Origin: Saccharum officinarum
Lineage: Eukaryota > Streptophyta > Magnoliopsida > Poales > Poaceae
Assembly: GCA_020631735.1 (NCBI GenBank)
Contig: CM036209.1
Coordinates: 5,679,451 to 5,743,450 of the forward strand
Direction of reading: 5' to 3'
DNA: 64,000 nt
A program made the position numbers and the translations under genes. Every line of letters begins with the position of its first letter. Position 1 is the first letter of the stretch. The notes beneath the pieces are model-generated. The model saw only the letters and a program-made list of their open reading frames with translations, ran no database searches and was not told where the DNA came from. Below, piece by piece: positions 45,726 through 58,405 of the stretch.

Positions 45726-46292
45726 GAGGGTTGGACGTTTTGGACTCCCGGCAAGTTATTATTCACGCGTGAACAGTACCCGTGAACAGTACTCGTGCCC
45801 CGAGTTCTACGGTTTAGTTTTTCTCTCTCTGGTCTAGCCTAGGGTTTGAATTCTAGTGAGAGGTTTTTGTTGATCTCTCCGATTAAGAGAGGGAGGATGT
45901 TCGGGCGGAGGCTAGATGCACTTTTGTAAGTTCAATTACTCAATTTAATCTTTCGTCTATAATGATTGATCTTGTGCATCTCGATTTGTTCTTTACAATT
46001 CTCGTTAGCATCTGACATAGTCTGCTTGTTTTATTTTTATCTCAAGATCCGTTAGTCCGATTGATGTGATTCCAGTTAGGTTAGTTTCGTAATTTCATCT
46101 AGTTTAATCTGACAAATTTTTAGGTTGATCGGAGTTACGGATTTTCGTCCACATCAGGTTTACTAGGTACAGAGAGTTCTGTCCAGATTTAAAAAAACGT
46201 GATTTAATCAGGTTTTGTGTTTAGGGGAAGGGTTAGAAATTTTTGGCTTCCGCGACCATTCACCCCCCCCGGTCGCCCGTTTCGATCCTTCA
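45726..46292 (+). mobile_element. Solo-LTR element B, right half
   Basis: Continues from 13095 after the copia insertion; the first five bases are the duplicated GAGGG. It contains two GTGAACAGTAC units (about 45769-45791), a pyrimidine-rich TTTTTCTCTCTCTGG, and ends CACCCCCCCCGGTCGCC...CCTTCA, a form common at LTR 3' ends in grasses. It is followed by GTAGA, the target duplicated at insertion into gypsy A1. Confidence 0.8.
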
Positions 46293-47190
46293 GTAGATAT
46301 ATTGTGCTTTTGTATAAACTCCATGCTTATGAATAAATGGGATGCACCAGAATCAAACAACACATATGCTGTGTGGGAATCAATGGTAAACATACCAGCC
46401 ATCATAGGCTCACCCTGTGGAATCTCCTCAGCCTCGGTGTAATTGACCTGTCCAGAGCGGATCATATGCATCTTCTTCCTGATAATAATCCTCTTGACCA
46501 GACGAGAATTGGCTGAAGGTTGAGAAGACTGGGGAGGACGGTTATCAGGGCACTCCCTACCATAGTGGCCTTCCTTGCCACACCTGAAGCAAGCGTTCGG
46601 CTTGATCACTTATCCCTGACGAGGCGGAACCTGCTGTCCCTGAGGCTACTGCACCTGCTGAATAGGTGCACGGTACTGAGTAGGTGGTGCCTGGCGCATC
46701 GGCTGAGGCTGACGGGACGACTATCCATCTGGAGAGTGGTAGGACATCCTCCTGACAACCTGCACCTTCTGAGCCTATGGGTGACTAGAAGATCCAGTGA
46801 TCCCCTACTTGCGCTTCCACTCAGCCAGAGAGTCACGCTGAAGTCCCTCCATGACGATATCAATGCACCAAAGGTCTGATAGTTTCCTGTATACAGCTCC
46901 TTTTGCAAGATGCAAGAGAGACCGCGGTAGAAATGATCCCTCTTCTTCTCATCAGTGTCCACATGGGTTCCAGCATACTGTGCAAGATGGTTGAACTTGT
47001 TCACATACTCCACCACTGATGAGAAGAAGAGGGACCGTTTAGCACACACATGCTTCAACAAAATGGTGTCTTACCTCATTCGGTGGCATATTGTGAGACG
47101 TGTAATTCTTTTTAAGAAATTTGTTTTACTTTTAGAACTAAAGATGAGCCTGTTTTCCCTAATTCTAGATGCTAAGAGCTGAGGTGGCGT
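46293..47190 (-). pseudogene. Ty3/gypsy element A1, upstream part: gag, zinc knuckle, protease start
   Basis: In coding order: a gag fragment (SSVVEYVNKFNHLAQYAGTH, then DTDEKKRDHFYRGL), a frame-shifted linker, a CCHC zinc knuckle CFRCGKEGHYGREC near 46590-46550, a basic KRIIIRKK stretch, and a protease segment with LFDSGASHLF near 46350, stopping at HNIST where element B is inserted. Several stops and shifts are present. It joins 12508 on the other side of the nest and matches A2 at 62330-63230. Confidence 0.88.
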
Positions 47191-48856
47191 TTGTACTACC
47201 TCAAGTGATAAAACATGTCATTTAAAACAAGATTTGGTCAGACCGTATTAAATAATTTTATAATTATTTGGTTTGAAAACATGTAAGTTATATGTGTAGA
47301 TTTCTACTCAATTGTACTTGTTAAATCTCAAAGTTTTAAAGGATTGTAAGGAGATGTTCTAGATGATAGTAGCCATAGATAGGTATTGAAGAGCGTGCAA
47401 AGTCAAATAGGACAAGTATTTTTGACCGGAGAGAATAGCTTTTGTTATCTAGCTCTGTTCTTTTAGAACTTCATCTTACTCGAAAGGATAGAGCAATAAA
47501 GTAGTTCGGGTCAAAATTTTCTGAAGCAAGAAATAGGGCATATTTTTAACTTATGAATTAAAACCTTTCGAAGAGGACCATTTCTCAAAACATAGGCCAC
47601 TCTAAAATCTGAATGACAGTTAAAAATAGTCATATAACCTATAATAAAATTTCTCAAATAAAATTATATTCTTCTTTTCCCGTACTGCCACAATGCCGCT
47701 AGAAGGTTTGTCGGCCATTCTGTTTCTTCTAATAATATACTACATCAAAAGCCTTTTTGTTCAATTCGAGAAGAAGGTTCTATGCAATTACAAAAAAAAA
47801 GGAATTTCATTGGAATGGTAAGTCTGTTAATCTGTTATAATCCCCTACCATCCCACATTCAAGTTATAGGACTGTCTCATCACTCATGTGCTGATTGGTA
47901 CAGTACTACTAGCTAAAGGCCGTGTCCATTTTTCAAAAGTGAAGGAGAACGATGAGGAAAAACAACAATCTGTCAATCACTAAACTACAACTTTCTGAAA
48001 CAGCATATAAAAATGATTTGACCCATTAAGTTGGCACTTCATGTGCGTCTTTTAGTTGTCTCCTTACCTTCAGCTCTTCACTACATACTTCTAAAAGAGT
48101 GATGAATGATCTGAACAACTTAGAACCTAATAGCAAAACCACACATACTGACATACGTACCTTATAACATATCTTTGACATGAACGGAAAACTGCAGAGA
48201 ATTGGAAAGAGGGCAAGCCTAGCATGGTGGAAGAGAATCACTCACTTAGCCAGAAGGCCTGCCATCATCCACATTTCATCCATCATGAGGGATCGGAGGT
48301 CCCCCTGATGATGAACAAAATAATGGAGATAGGCAAGCCATTCTTGGCTAAGGGAGATAGGCTCCTCATCTCCATGTAAGGCTCCCCTCTTCACTTGCAT
48401 TGTTCGCCCATGTACTTCAGGCAACCATTGACCTCTGATATTTATAATGTTGGCAAGAGGAGGGCTCTGATAGTGCTAGGCTGCCCTCAATGTGGAATAT
48501 ATTCTACAGCAACAAGCGGTCTTTTCAGGAAAACCCTAGCTTAGCCAAATCAGTTTTGGGTGGATAAGTATGCATGTAGGAGGTTGCAATACATCAATGC
48601 ACACTAGCCACTTGATTATTGTTAATATTTTATCGATATTTTTCAGGTCTGCTTGGACTTCTAAATTATCTTTTGAGATAACCATACATATTACATATTT
48701 TGTTTGTGACAATTATCCTTATACAGCCGATCAATTACAAGCTACAGTTCTCTGGAGTCCCTCTTAGAGACTAATGACAAAAAAATCTTCCAGTTGGTAC
48801 AAAATTTGGTTTCATCACACCATCAACCCATTTGATTATTAGGCTTATATTTACTA
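47191..48856. other. Intergenic DNA with one unassigned open frame
   Basis: AT-rich and mostly non-coding. A 60-codon minus-strand open frame at 48424-48242 (PEVHGRTMQVKRGALHGDEE...MMDEMWMMAGLLAK) has amino-acid composition more like an exon than like background, but I do not recognise it and see no flanking gene. Nothing else is supported. Confidence 0.4.
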
Positions 48857-49118
48857 CTCCATCCATTCTAAATTTTAGTTTGCTTTGGTTTTGTTCTAAG
48901 TCAAAATTCTCTAATTTTGATCAAGTTTGTAGATACATATCATAACATCTACAACTTCAAATAGATGCTCGATCTATCAAAACATATTTCACAGAGGATT
49001 TAAAGAAACTAATTTGATGTTTTGGGTGTTTGTGCATTTTTCTATAAACTTGGTCAAATTTAAAAGAAGATTTACTAATGGCAAAGCCAAATTGGACTGT
49101 AATTTGGAACGGAGGAAG
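48857..49118. mobile_element. Stowaway MITE
   Basis: Starts CTCCATCCATTCTAAATT and ends AATTTGGAACGGAGGAAG, an imperfect inverted repeat, flanked by TA on both sides (48855-48856 and 49119-49120). It is 262 bases, AT-rich and non-coding, as expected of mariner-derived Stowaway elements. Confidence 0.85.
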
Positions 49119-50736
49119 TAGTTGCCGATGTTTTCTTAGAACCACATGATAAATAGCATGGTCCAATTCCATATCTTAGAATGCTATATTCATCCCTAGT
49201 ATCATCCTCGGATGGCAGAGACTGTAACTTTGTTCCGTTATCTTAAAAAAAGTTGCTAAAACTACAAGTTTTGGCTCCATTTTCAGATAAATGAAGGCAA
49301 ATATGAGATGATACTATTTTACTGGAACAATTTTGCAGCCTCATATTCACATTATGTAATAATTAAATGAGAATCAAGACCCCTTAAATTGTATACCACT
49401 AGTCATGATAATGTCGTGTGATTCTCAATGCCGGGAAGTATGTGAACCTAAAAGCATTGAGCTTGAGAAAAACTAGAGTACTTGTGCAAAAAAAAGTGTT
49501 AATTATTAATAAGAAAGCTCATGGTAAGAAAAAAGAGGTCCTATACACGAATAAACTCTGAAATGAATATTCGCCACACATCTAATAAGAAAATATTATA
49601 TGTACTTACAGCTTGATATAGAAGGTACACATGCCTAATTTCTCTGGCCCTTTTTGATAAAATAAAATATTAGAAGGTACACAGGCCTAATTTCTCTGAT
49701 CCTTTTTGATAAAATAAAATATTCTGCCTCCTGAAAGATTTGCATATATACTCCATTTCCCTTTTTGATCGTTCCTTTAGAGGACATCATTTTCAGTTGG
49801 GACAAGTGCCACAATCAACCATGAAATTGCCAAAGCAAGGCGTTATGAACACAAGGAAAATATGTTTGGCATTAAGATATCCTTGACTTGACTTGGTGCC
49901 CTCCTGCAAGTGGTTGATGCTGAATTTGAGATGCCATATATTATATAATGAAAAGAGTCAAGTATCAAAGATCCTGTTCTCAATGATATCGTGCAAATCT
50001 TAGAAGAATGTCAATAATATATGGGCAGCAATAGCAAACTTTTCAAAGCAATGCAAGAATCCAATATTGGGTGGCTACCAATTGCCAACTGTCTCTAGTA
50101 GTAATGCTGCAGGTGGCCAAAGTCTCTAGTGGAAGAATAAGTTCCGTTAATAGGATCTGTGCGATATAGCCTTTCCCAGCTTCCACCCTCTGCATCTTGA
50201 TTCGGAACATTGTACTAAATAGTCAACAGGTCTCTGCATGTCAACCTAGCTATGATTCGTGTGGTTCACCTTTAGGATCAACTTGACCTTTTGATATCCA
50301 TCTTTGAACCTGTTTTGTATATATGTAGATCATGAAGCAATATGATTTAAGTTTTGGATCGAAATCTTTTCCACTAGTTGAGAAGCTGCGTTTTTATCTT
50401 GCGAGTATGAAATTTCAGGCAGAATAAATTCATCAAGGATTAGGTATTAGATGCACTACAATCTGAAAATGGAAATACATGTTTTTACCATAAACTATGG
50501 AAAACAAGCAATAGTCTAATGTACCCTAATAACTGTGTAAAAAGAAAGCAAAATGGAGGACTAACTGACAGATATTCTGTTAGCCCCTCGGGAGAACTGA
50601 AGAGCTGCTGCCTTTAGCTCTTTACAAAATCTGCTCTTCATAAAAGAAAAAAAATACTGAAACATGGGGAATCTGTTGCTTTTATTAAAGTAGAATATTT
50701 TTTTTGATGCAAAAAGTAGAATATTTTTTTCTCTTA
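49119..50736. other. Intergenic DNA, no gene seen
   Basis: AT-rich sequence with no recognisable protein or RNA gene. It holds the 52-base tandem duplication at 49620-49723, listed separately. Confidence 0.55.
49620..49723. repeat. Tandem duplication of a 52-base unit
   Basis: Two adjacent copies (49620-49671, 49672-49723) of a unit beginning AGAAGGTACACA and ending AAAATAAAATATT, differing at a few positions. Confidence 0.9.
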
Positions 50737-51097
50737 GGGGCCGTTTGGATCCCTTCATTTTGGAGGAATTGAAATCTACATAATGGATTAGGCTATTTGG
50801 CTTGGAATTTGATATTTCATAATATTTCCAAGCTAACAAATAAGTCTATCTTAAATTCATAGGGTGAGAGATGAAAATGGATTCTATAGATCACTATGTT
50901 ATAATTTTATTCTTCAACTTATAGTACGTTCTTCAACTCACTTCCCTACAATAGAAATGCAACATATAAGTATGTCCCTCGTATGGCTAACCATAAATAT
51001 ACAAATATATTTCATATATAACTATATTAGCTTAATTAATCTATGCCTAAATTATAATTATTAGAATGAATTTAATTCCAAGGATCCAAACGGGCTC
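50737..51097. mobile_element. Tourist-like MITE (GGGCCGTTTGGATCC type)
   Basis: The left end GGGGCCGTTTGGATCC and the right end (reverse strand GAGCCCGTTTGGATCC) form inverted repeats of about 16 bases. TTA flanks both sides (50734-50736 and 51098-51100). It is 361 bases, AT-rich and non-coding. Confidence 0.85.
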
Positions 51098-52075
51098 TTA
51101 AAGAACTCTTGCGATACGGTAATAGCAAACTTCCTGACAACACAGGTAACCAGTCTAAGCAAAGCTTAAACTAGCATGATTTTCATCAATGCATGCATTC
51201 CCCTTCGACATTACAGAAGGACCAATTGATGACCCACCCATAAATTCAGCCTGTTGCTTCTACTGATATTATACCAAGCTGCAGAACAACAAAATGTCAA
51301 AGGCTGGCGGCTACACGTGCTTGAAAACTAAAGGTTAGTAACTAAATTGCACTTGCAGTTAGAAGTAACAGAACAAAGAATTGAAGAAAGGAGAAATTTA
51401 TTTATAGCTGCAAAAAGTCTGATTTGCGCCTGGTCGAGCTTAGAGTAGTCATGCATGCTGCCCATGGATCGGAGGCATATTTTGTGACGTATCCAGTGCT
51501 CAATCTTGAATTGTGATTGCATGAATTAGGAGATCGGCCAGATATTATTGATCTGAAATGTAAACAACCCTTTGGCATTTAATTTAATCGGCAGTGCTAG
51601 TGCACAGACGTCCGGACAGACGCCCGCGTCTGGACGACTGCGCTGCACTCCGTTTCCCGTACGCCTACACTCAATGCCCCTGCTCGCGCCAGCACGACTC
51701 TGCCCGCGCCTGCGTTTCGCGTGCCAAACGTGGCACCTGCGTGTTCTTGAAATTTTCCCCTAATTTGGACCTACAGATTTCGGTCTGTGCTCGCGTGCAT
51801 CCATGATTTCTACTCCGGCACGAGCATATAGCTTTCTCCTGCACCTAATTCCCATTCAACGAACCAGCAGGTTCACCCCAAGCTCCTCAATTGCTGCTGC
51901 TCGAGGTCGTCCAGGAGTTCTAATCCACTTGCCCAGTTCTTCCCAACAAGTGCGTTGTTTTTTTTTCCTGTTCTCCAGTTGGTGTTACATTTTGTGCAAA
52001 AGTTGTTGCCAAATTAAATGTAATGTAATACTAACAAGCCATGTACTCTCAGATCACAAATTCATTTTGATAGCT
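51098..52075. other. Intergenic DNA, possible DNA-transposon fragment
   Basis: Unassigned. A GC-rich block at about 51595-51730 starts GTGCACAGACGTCCGGACAG; similar sequences occur at the ends of a grass non-autonomous transposon group that often carries the ATGTTGCAAGTGTTT minisatellite. I see only one end, so the assignment is weak. Confidence 0.4.
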
Positions 52076-52128
52076 TAATGCCTACCCCAACTTGCTTGGG
52101 ACAAAAGGCTATGTTGTTGTTGTTGTAA
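52076..52128 (+). mobile_element. RTE-type LINE or related SINE 3' tail
   Basis: The block CCCCAACTTGCTTGGGAC followed by AAAAGGCTATG and (TTG)n is a recognisable 3' end of plant RTE-type non-LTR elements and SINEs that share it. Only the tail is present here. Confidence 0.45.
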
Positions 52129-53560
52129 TGCCAACCATAGAGAGTTGATGATACAGGATAACCACGGAGAGTTGATGATAAAGATGGACTCATGCCTACC
52201 ACAATCAATATTAAAAAGCTGTTTTTGAGATGGTTTCCCAGAAACAAAGATATGAAGGATGAGAACAAACCATCTCTTCTTGCTCAAATGGTTTTCTCAG
52301 CCAAAAATCTCTAGGTGATTATTTTAGCGCAACATCAGTGCCTACCCTCGCCATTGTCAGGGTGAACTTGGTCTTCTACTTTATTTTCAATAGTCCCAAC
52401 TCTCTCATTAGGACATGAATAGATGTTCTCTACACAATGATAATATCATATATTTCTACTACAGTACTACTATACATGCAAATTTCGAAATCTTGATAAA
52501 TTTTGGTTTGCCTAGGATAACGAGTTTGACTATATAACCTGCTACAAACCATGTACAGCAAGCAGGCACACTAGACATGTTCATTGAACTGTTTCATATA
52601 TGTGGTCCTTCTCTTTTACTTATGCAAATAAAGACGTGGACAACATGAGCAGTATATTTATTTCTGATTCATGCAGCTAGAAGTTTTGGAGAAGTTCAAT
52701 TGAGAAATATATGCTGTGTAAAGTATGGAGTTTTGGCAAATTAATTCATTCCATCTAACACATGATAACTTTTGGCAAATTTTGATGACTTATTATGGCA
52801 ACAATGAAATAAAAACAGGACAGCTCTTTCTTCCATGAAATTGATATGTTGACTCTGGTTTGCAGGAATTTGCTGGATAAACAGAATATAGGCGACCAGT
52901 TCTCTGTATCCACTTCCATGGATTCCTTTGACTTCTCAGTGTCACATTCTTCCCCAAACCATGGCAAAGTAGCATTTTTCATCGGTAGAGATGCAGCATG
53001 AACATGATCAGCTGTATCTTGTGCATGGAGCAGGCATTTTCAGCAGAACATGTTAATAAGTCTCAGGATGGTCAGCTACTGGTCTCCAGGGAAACAATTG
53101 ATGATGGAACTCTAGGCGAGGTCTTCAAAGGCAAGAGTTGTCAATCAGCATCTGTGGACATCTTAACTGACCAATGGACTTCAACTTGTGAGTTGCATTC
53201 GCCAACCAGAATCCTACAAATGTCTAATAGCAACACAGTGCCAGTAGAGAACCACACAAGTAACAATAGCTATCTCATGGCAAGGATGGTGAATTCTCAT
53301 ACTGCATTGTTATTTATTGTGGTTGATGCATATTCCAGTACTGGGCCATATCACCAAATTTAATTTTTCTATTGTATACGGCAATGCTGTAGGCTTCAAA
53401 TTTGTGTGAGTTTAATCTTTTGTTCAATGGAACACAATTGCTTTTCATTTGGTCTTTGCTTAAGTACTATCATTTTGGCTTCACCTATCTTTTATCAAAT
53501 TATTACATATATGGCATATTAATGTGCTGACCGTTTTGCGCAGTCAGTAACATGAAATGG
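52129..53560. other. Intergenic DNA, no gene supported
   Basis: No recognisable protein. Short open frames on both strands are not convincing. It may hold upstream exons of the GRF-type gene that follows, but I could not identify any. Confidence 0.4.
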
Positions 53561-53673
53561 TAATGTGAGCCAAGGAACTCCTCATCAGGATTGGTCAAAG
53601 TGGCAGCATAACCTGTTGAGGCTGGTGCTGTCGAGGCTCTGCTCCTTGTCCGTGCCCAGCTTTTGGAAGCCCG

Positions 53674-54085
53674 ATGAAGCTAACTTTGACGGGCTCGAGT
53701 GCGATGGCCAGTGGCAGAAGGGAGTGCCCCGTTTGCCATGTTCCTTTGGTCCGGATCCAGAGCAAGCAGCCTGCGACAAAGGACGAGTGGTTCATCAAGT
53801 GCCCGTACAACATAAATGTTAGGATTCTTGACATTGTCAACCTCACTGTCTCTTGATGCTACTCTGATTGATGCACTCTGTTTTAAATGCAGGGTGATCC
53901 TACTACCTGTGGCTTCATCTAAGTTGGAGTATGAGGCCTTGGAAGCACAGGAACGCCAGTTGCAGGCTAGGAAGGATGCATTAGGTGACTGTTATGCCGA
54001 ATTGAAGAAAGAATTGCAAGAGGTCAAGCAAACACTGGATACTGTTGTAGCTAAGCTTTGGAAACTGAAGGCGCAACCTGCTTAG
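53674..54085 (+). pseudogene. GRF-type zinc-finger protein, two exons, probably broken
   Basis: The first exon carries CPVC then a spacer and DEWFIKCPYNIN, ending near 53818. A putative intron ends TTTTAAATGCAG near 53892. The second exon begins GDPTTCGFI, supplying the last Cys of a GRF-type CCCC zinc finger, then a coiled coil (LEAQERQLQARKDALGDCYA, then ELKKELQEVKQTLDTVVAKL) ending in a stop at 54083-54085. Plant proteins of this form are short and poorly characterised. In the finger frame a TAA follows CGFI, while the coiled coil reads in another frame, so the copy is shifted at about 53922-53930 or the splice model is wrong. The start could be ATG 53674 or 53707. Confidence 0.5.
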
Positions 54086-55526
54086 CCGAATCCCGGACTG
54101 AATCCTAAATGGTAGCCTGAATTGGACATGAGGATGTTGCAGATTGTGCTCGATTCTTCAGTTGTAGCGCATGTGTTTGTAGGTGTATGTGTCCTGATTG
54201 GTGTCGTTGTTGCTGGTAGGTGGAAGTGAACAGCAAATGTGTGTGTTGGATAGCTAATATGTGTGTGGGCTAGCTAATGTGTGTTTGTGTGGGTGTATGT
54301 TACCGTAAAATTGATGGGAAGGTGAAATGAGCTGTGTTCTGGTGGTATCAATTCACATCTTGTATTATGTTGAAATGCTATTGTTTGTTCTAACAGATAT
54401 ATATGTCATATAAGCCATTAGAAGTTGAAATCCAGAACATGTATCATATATATGACATATTGGCCATCACAAGATGGAATCACAAACTTAGACCATATTT
54501 GCCATTTCATTGATAGAACTGAGCAACAACATATCAGTATAGAAGTTCTTAAATTAACATCCCAGATTCACAACCACCAGGTTCCAGCATACCAACCACT
54601 AGGTTCCAAAGCCACATCTCACAAAAGCAGATCATACCAACATGCAAGTTCTAAATTTATTACAAAAGCAGATCATAAGCTGCTCATAAGCTCTAGTCTT
54701 CATAGACCAGCCTCTTGATGCTACTAACAACTATACTACTGTAGTAGGTGGGTTGATTGTAGCCTTCTTCAGCTTCTTCTTGATGGGTGTCTTCTTCTTT
54801 AGGATGCCCTTCTTCTTCTTCTAAACTTTCTTCTTCTGAACATACCTTTTTGTGCAGATAACTTTACATACAAAATAATTATGGATGTAAGCTAGAGCCA
54901 AAGTCATCCAAACATTGGTTACTGAAGCCACTAGTTCTGAAATGAATTAATAATTGAAGACTAATTATTAGCCATGTGTACGAGTTACAGGATAAGACAA
55001 TAGGAGGTGTGGATTTCAGAATTTGGGCAGTAGCTTCGCCTAGCAAGTTCTTCGCACACAACGACATAGACATGCCCTCTTGAATTCTTTGTAAGATTCT
55101 TGGAGGTCATAGTTTAGTAACATCAGTACTGTTGTATTCACAAAAATACATTTGACTGCTAAACATGGTAGATCATAAAGCTGCTAGAGCAAATATTTGA
55201 AATAAATACCAGAACTAAGGTTATATATTAAATTGAAGAGTGGGGCACATTTGACAATCAACATAGAGCTAAAATTTTCCAAGTTGTTCCTACATTCCAA
55301 GCTGCAATGCCTAAATAAAGATTTTCATTAATTGTCGCAACTATATCCATCAACTAATAGATATCTCCATAATCAAGCCGAGGATGATAATCTCTGAATG
55401 CCCACTTGTAAACACAAGCCCATACAAAAATGCATCTAACTGCAATGGCAAAAATGTGACGATGAAAGAACCATAAAAAATAGCAAGTATATGTCATTGT
55501 ATACTGCAACTGCAGTGACCACAAAA
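54086..55526. other. Intergenic DNA, no gene seen
   Basis: It includes GTGTGT-rich sequence (about 54235-54300) and a (CTT)n-like pyrimidine-rich stretch near 54765-54835. No recognisable protein or RNA gene. Confidence 0.55.
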
Positions 55527-55737
55527 TTTTTTTCGAACCAGGGATCCCCCATTTCCATTACTGATAACGGAAATACATCAGAATGTTTAAGAACGGTTCA
55601 AAAAGATAAAGAAACAGAACGTTATGGTAGCTACGGGGACAAACCCCTACAGTTAGGTACAACCTGGGGACACTAAAACGCAAACAACTCTTTCACAACA
55701 GAGTTGAAACTAAGCAACATCATATTTTTTGTTTTCT

Positions 55738-57331
55738 TCAGTGCTCGGAGTATTGACTTGCATCATCCTCCCCGGTTGTATCTGGTAGCAGGTAGGGCTG
55801 AGTATCAACGCGACGTTTCTTGGACAGGAGTTGTACAGCAATCTTGAACATAGTTTCCACGCCTTCGATCAACGCTTCCTTGTCCAAATCCTTCAGAAGA
55901 CCTACCCAGAATTTCATCAAAGCACAAGCGTGACTTATAATTGCACAAGTATGACTTATAATTTCCAGGGGATTGCTGAGTTTTTTCCCCTCGAAACATA
56001 TCATGTTCCTCATCTTCCAGATTGATCAGCATACTGCACCAATGCCAATAGCATAAAATTGTTTGCCACGAGGAATCCATCTCTCACACCATTTCCAACT
56101 TTGATTAAAAGAAGTAGGGACATTAGTTGCACCAATGCAAGTAGCTATTGTAGCCCAGACAGTTTTCGCAACAGAGCATGTAAACAACAGATGAGTGGTT
56201 GATTCATGCAAATGACAAAAATAACAAGAAGGGTCCCCTTTCCATTGCCTTTTAATCATATTGTCTTTGGTTAATATGGCATTATTGGCCACTAACTAGA
56301 GAAAAAACTTAATTTTTGCAGGGATCTTCCCTTTCCAAATGTTTCTAAAAGCTGAACCCCCCCTCAGAGCTAGTTAAAGCATTATAAGTAGATTTGACAG
56401 AGAATTTGCCTCTACTTTCAAGTTTCCACAAGATAGTATCATGTTCGGATACTAATTGTATCTCAAGTATGTCCTTCATAATATTATTCCATTCATTTCT
56501 CAGTTCAGAGGTAAGCCATCCACAGAAGGATATAGGGATCAAGCCACTCACAAGCTGGAAGATATTAATGTCCTTCTACTCACACAACTTGAACAGATCA
56601 GGACATAGTGTATACAATGGGTCACTGTACAGCCAAGTGTCTCTCCAAACCAAAGTTGATTTACCATCCTTAACACACATCTTCCTACCTTGAAGGTAGA
56701 TTTCTTTGACTTTGATGAGATCAGCCCGTATAGGAGAATCAGTTTGTTTGTGTTTGACAGAGACAATTGAATCTTTTTTCAAATACTTGTATTTCACTAT
56801 CTCCTGCCACATCCCAGATTCATTTTCAAGTTTCCACCACCATTTACAGAGAAGACTCAAATTCATTTTCCTAATATCTTTTATCCCCAAACCCCTTTCT
56901 TTTTTGCTTTTACAAATCTTGACCCACTTCACTAAGTGATACTTTCTCTTAGAGTGACCCCCTTGCTAGAAAAAGGTCCTTCTAACCTTGTCAAGCTCAT
57001 TGATCATTGTTTTAGGAAGCAGGTAAATAGACATATGGTAAATTGGAGCATTATTTAGGCTGGATGAGATAAGAGTGGATCTACCAGCAATAGAGATAGA
57101 AGAACCTTTCCAAACACCTAATCTCTTAGCATTTTTCTCCAAAAGGGGTAACCAGTCAATAACATGAAGCCTGCTAGGACTCACTGGAACCACTAAATAT
57201 TTAATGGGGAAGTATCCAATTTGGCAATTGAAGATTTTAGCATAAGAAAGGACCAAATTATCATGATCATTAATCATCACTACCTCACTCTTATTAAAAT
57301 TGATCTTCAAACCAGCCATCATTTCATATAA
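55738..57331 (-). pseudogene. LINE RT thumb/connection and zf-RVT region
   Basis: Downstream of the RT core: GLKINFNKSEVV, the WKGSSISIAGRSTLI block, KWVKICKSKKERGLGIKD and WWWKLENESGMWQ, a FSVKSTYNAL segment, then the plant RVT zinc-binding motif CYFCHLHESTTHLLFTC near 56230-56180 and a C-terminal helix-rich tail ending at 55738. Several stops and shifts (near 57322, 56965, 56575, 56292, 56026). The tail has a short in-frame duplication near 55925-55960. Confidence 0.85.
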
Positions 57332-58405
57332 TTAAAGAAGCAGTTTCAGATTTCTAGCCTTAGCCAAATCATGCTTAAGACATATGATTGTGTCATCAGC
57401 ATATTGCAAAATAGCAACCCCAAGAGGGATTATGTGATCAATCAATCCTATAATCAACCCATTCCCCTGAGTTTGGTGGATCATTCTAGTTAAACAATCT
57501 GTCACAAAGTTGAACAGGATGGGTGATAGGGGATCCCCTTGCCTGACTCCTTTGTGGCTCTTAATATATGGGCCTAACATGTTATTTACCTTGACACTAA
57601 CTGTCCCACCAGTAACCACCTGTTGAATCCAGCTACACCACTTATCACAGAAGCCTCTTGCTTTCAAGCAGGTGAATAACAGGGACCAATTAACCTTGTC
57701 ATATGCCTTTTCAAAGTCAAGTTTCAAAATGATGCCACATTCATTTTTCAACTTGGTTTCATGCAAGATTTCATGTAAAGTGAGTACCCCAGTCATGATA
57801 TTCCTACCTCTCATAAAAGCAAACTGTGCAATATGAATCAATTTCTCAGCAAAGGGTTCAATCCTGATTGTAAGGGTTCCTGTGATCAACTTGTATAGAC
57901 AATTCAAAAGACAAATGGGCCTATATTGCTGAGTCTTAGAGGCATCAGAAATCTTGGGGAGCAAGGTAATAATACCGTAGTTTATCCTACTGATGTCCAC
58001 CTTGTCGTGATAGAAATCATAAAACAATTGTATTATATCCTCTTTAATAATACATCAACATGCTTGATAAAATTCAATTGGGATACTGTCAGGGCCAGTT
58101 GCTTTGTTTTTTTCCATTTGAGATAATGCATTCTAAATTTCTGACTTAGAAAATGGTTTGCAGAGCTACTCGTTGTCTGCATCAGACAAACAAGCAACAC
58201 CATCCCAAATATTATCAATGAGATGAATATCAAATTCAGGAGCTGGTCCAAAAAGATCAGTATAAAATTCAGTGGCATGAGCCAAGATATTTTCATCACC
58301 CTCAATGGTAGAATCACCATGTTCCAGACTTAGAATAGTATTCTTCCTCTTTCTTCCACTAGCCACTCTATGAAAATACTTGGTATTCAAGTCACCATTC
58401 AACAA
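57332..58405 (-). pseudogene. LINE reverse transcriptase core
   Basis: It contains the RT blocks ITLLPKISDASKTQQYRPIC, FAFMRGRNIMTGVL, LKLDFEKAYDKVNW, GVRQGDPLSPILFN and the catalytic YADD at 57392-57403. The upstream part (58405-58030) reads NGDLNTKYFHRVASGRKRKN. A stop or shift lies near 58030, and a stop at 57329-57331 separates it from the next segment. Confidence 0.9.
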
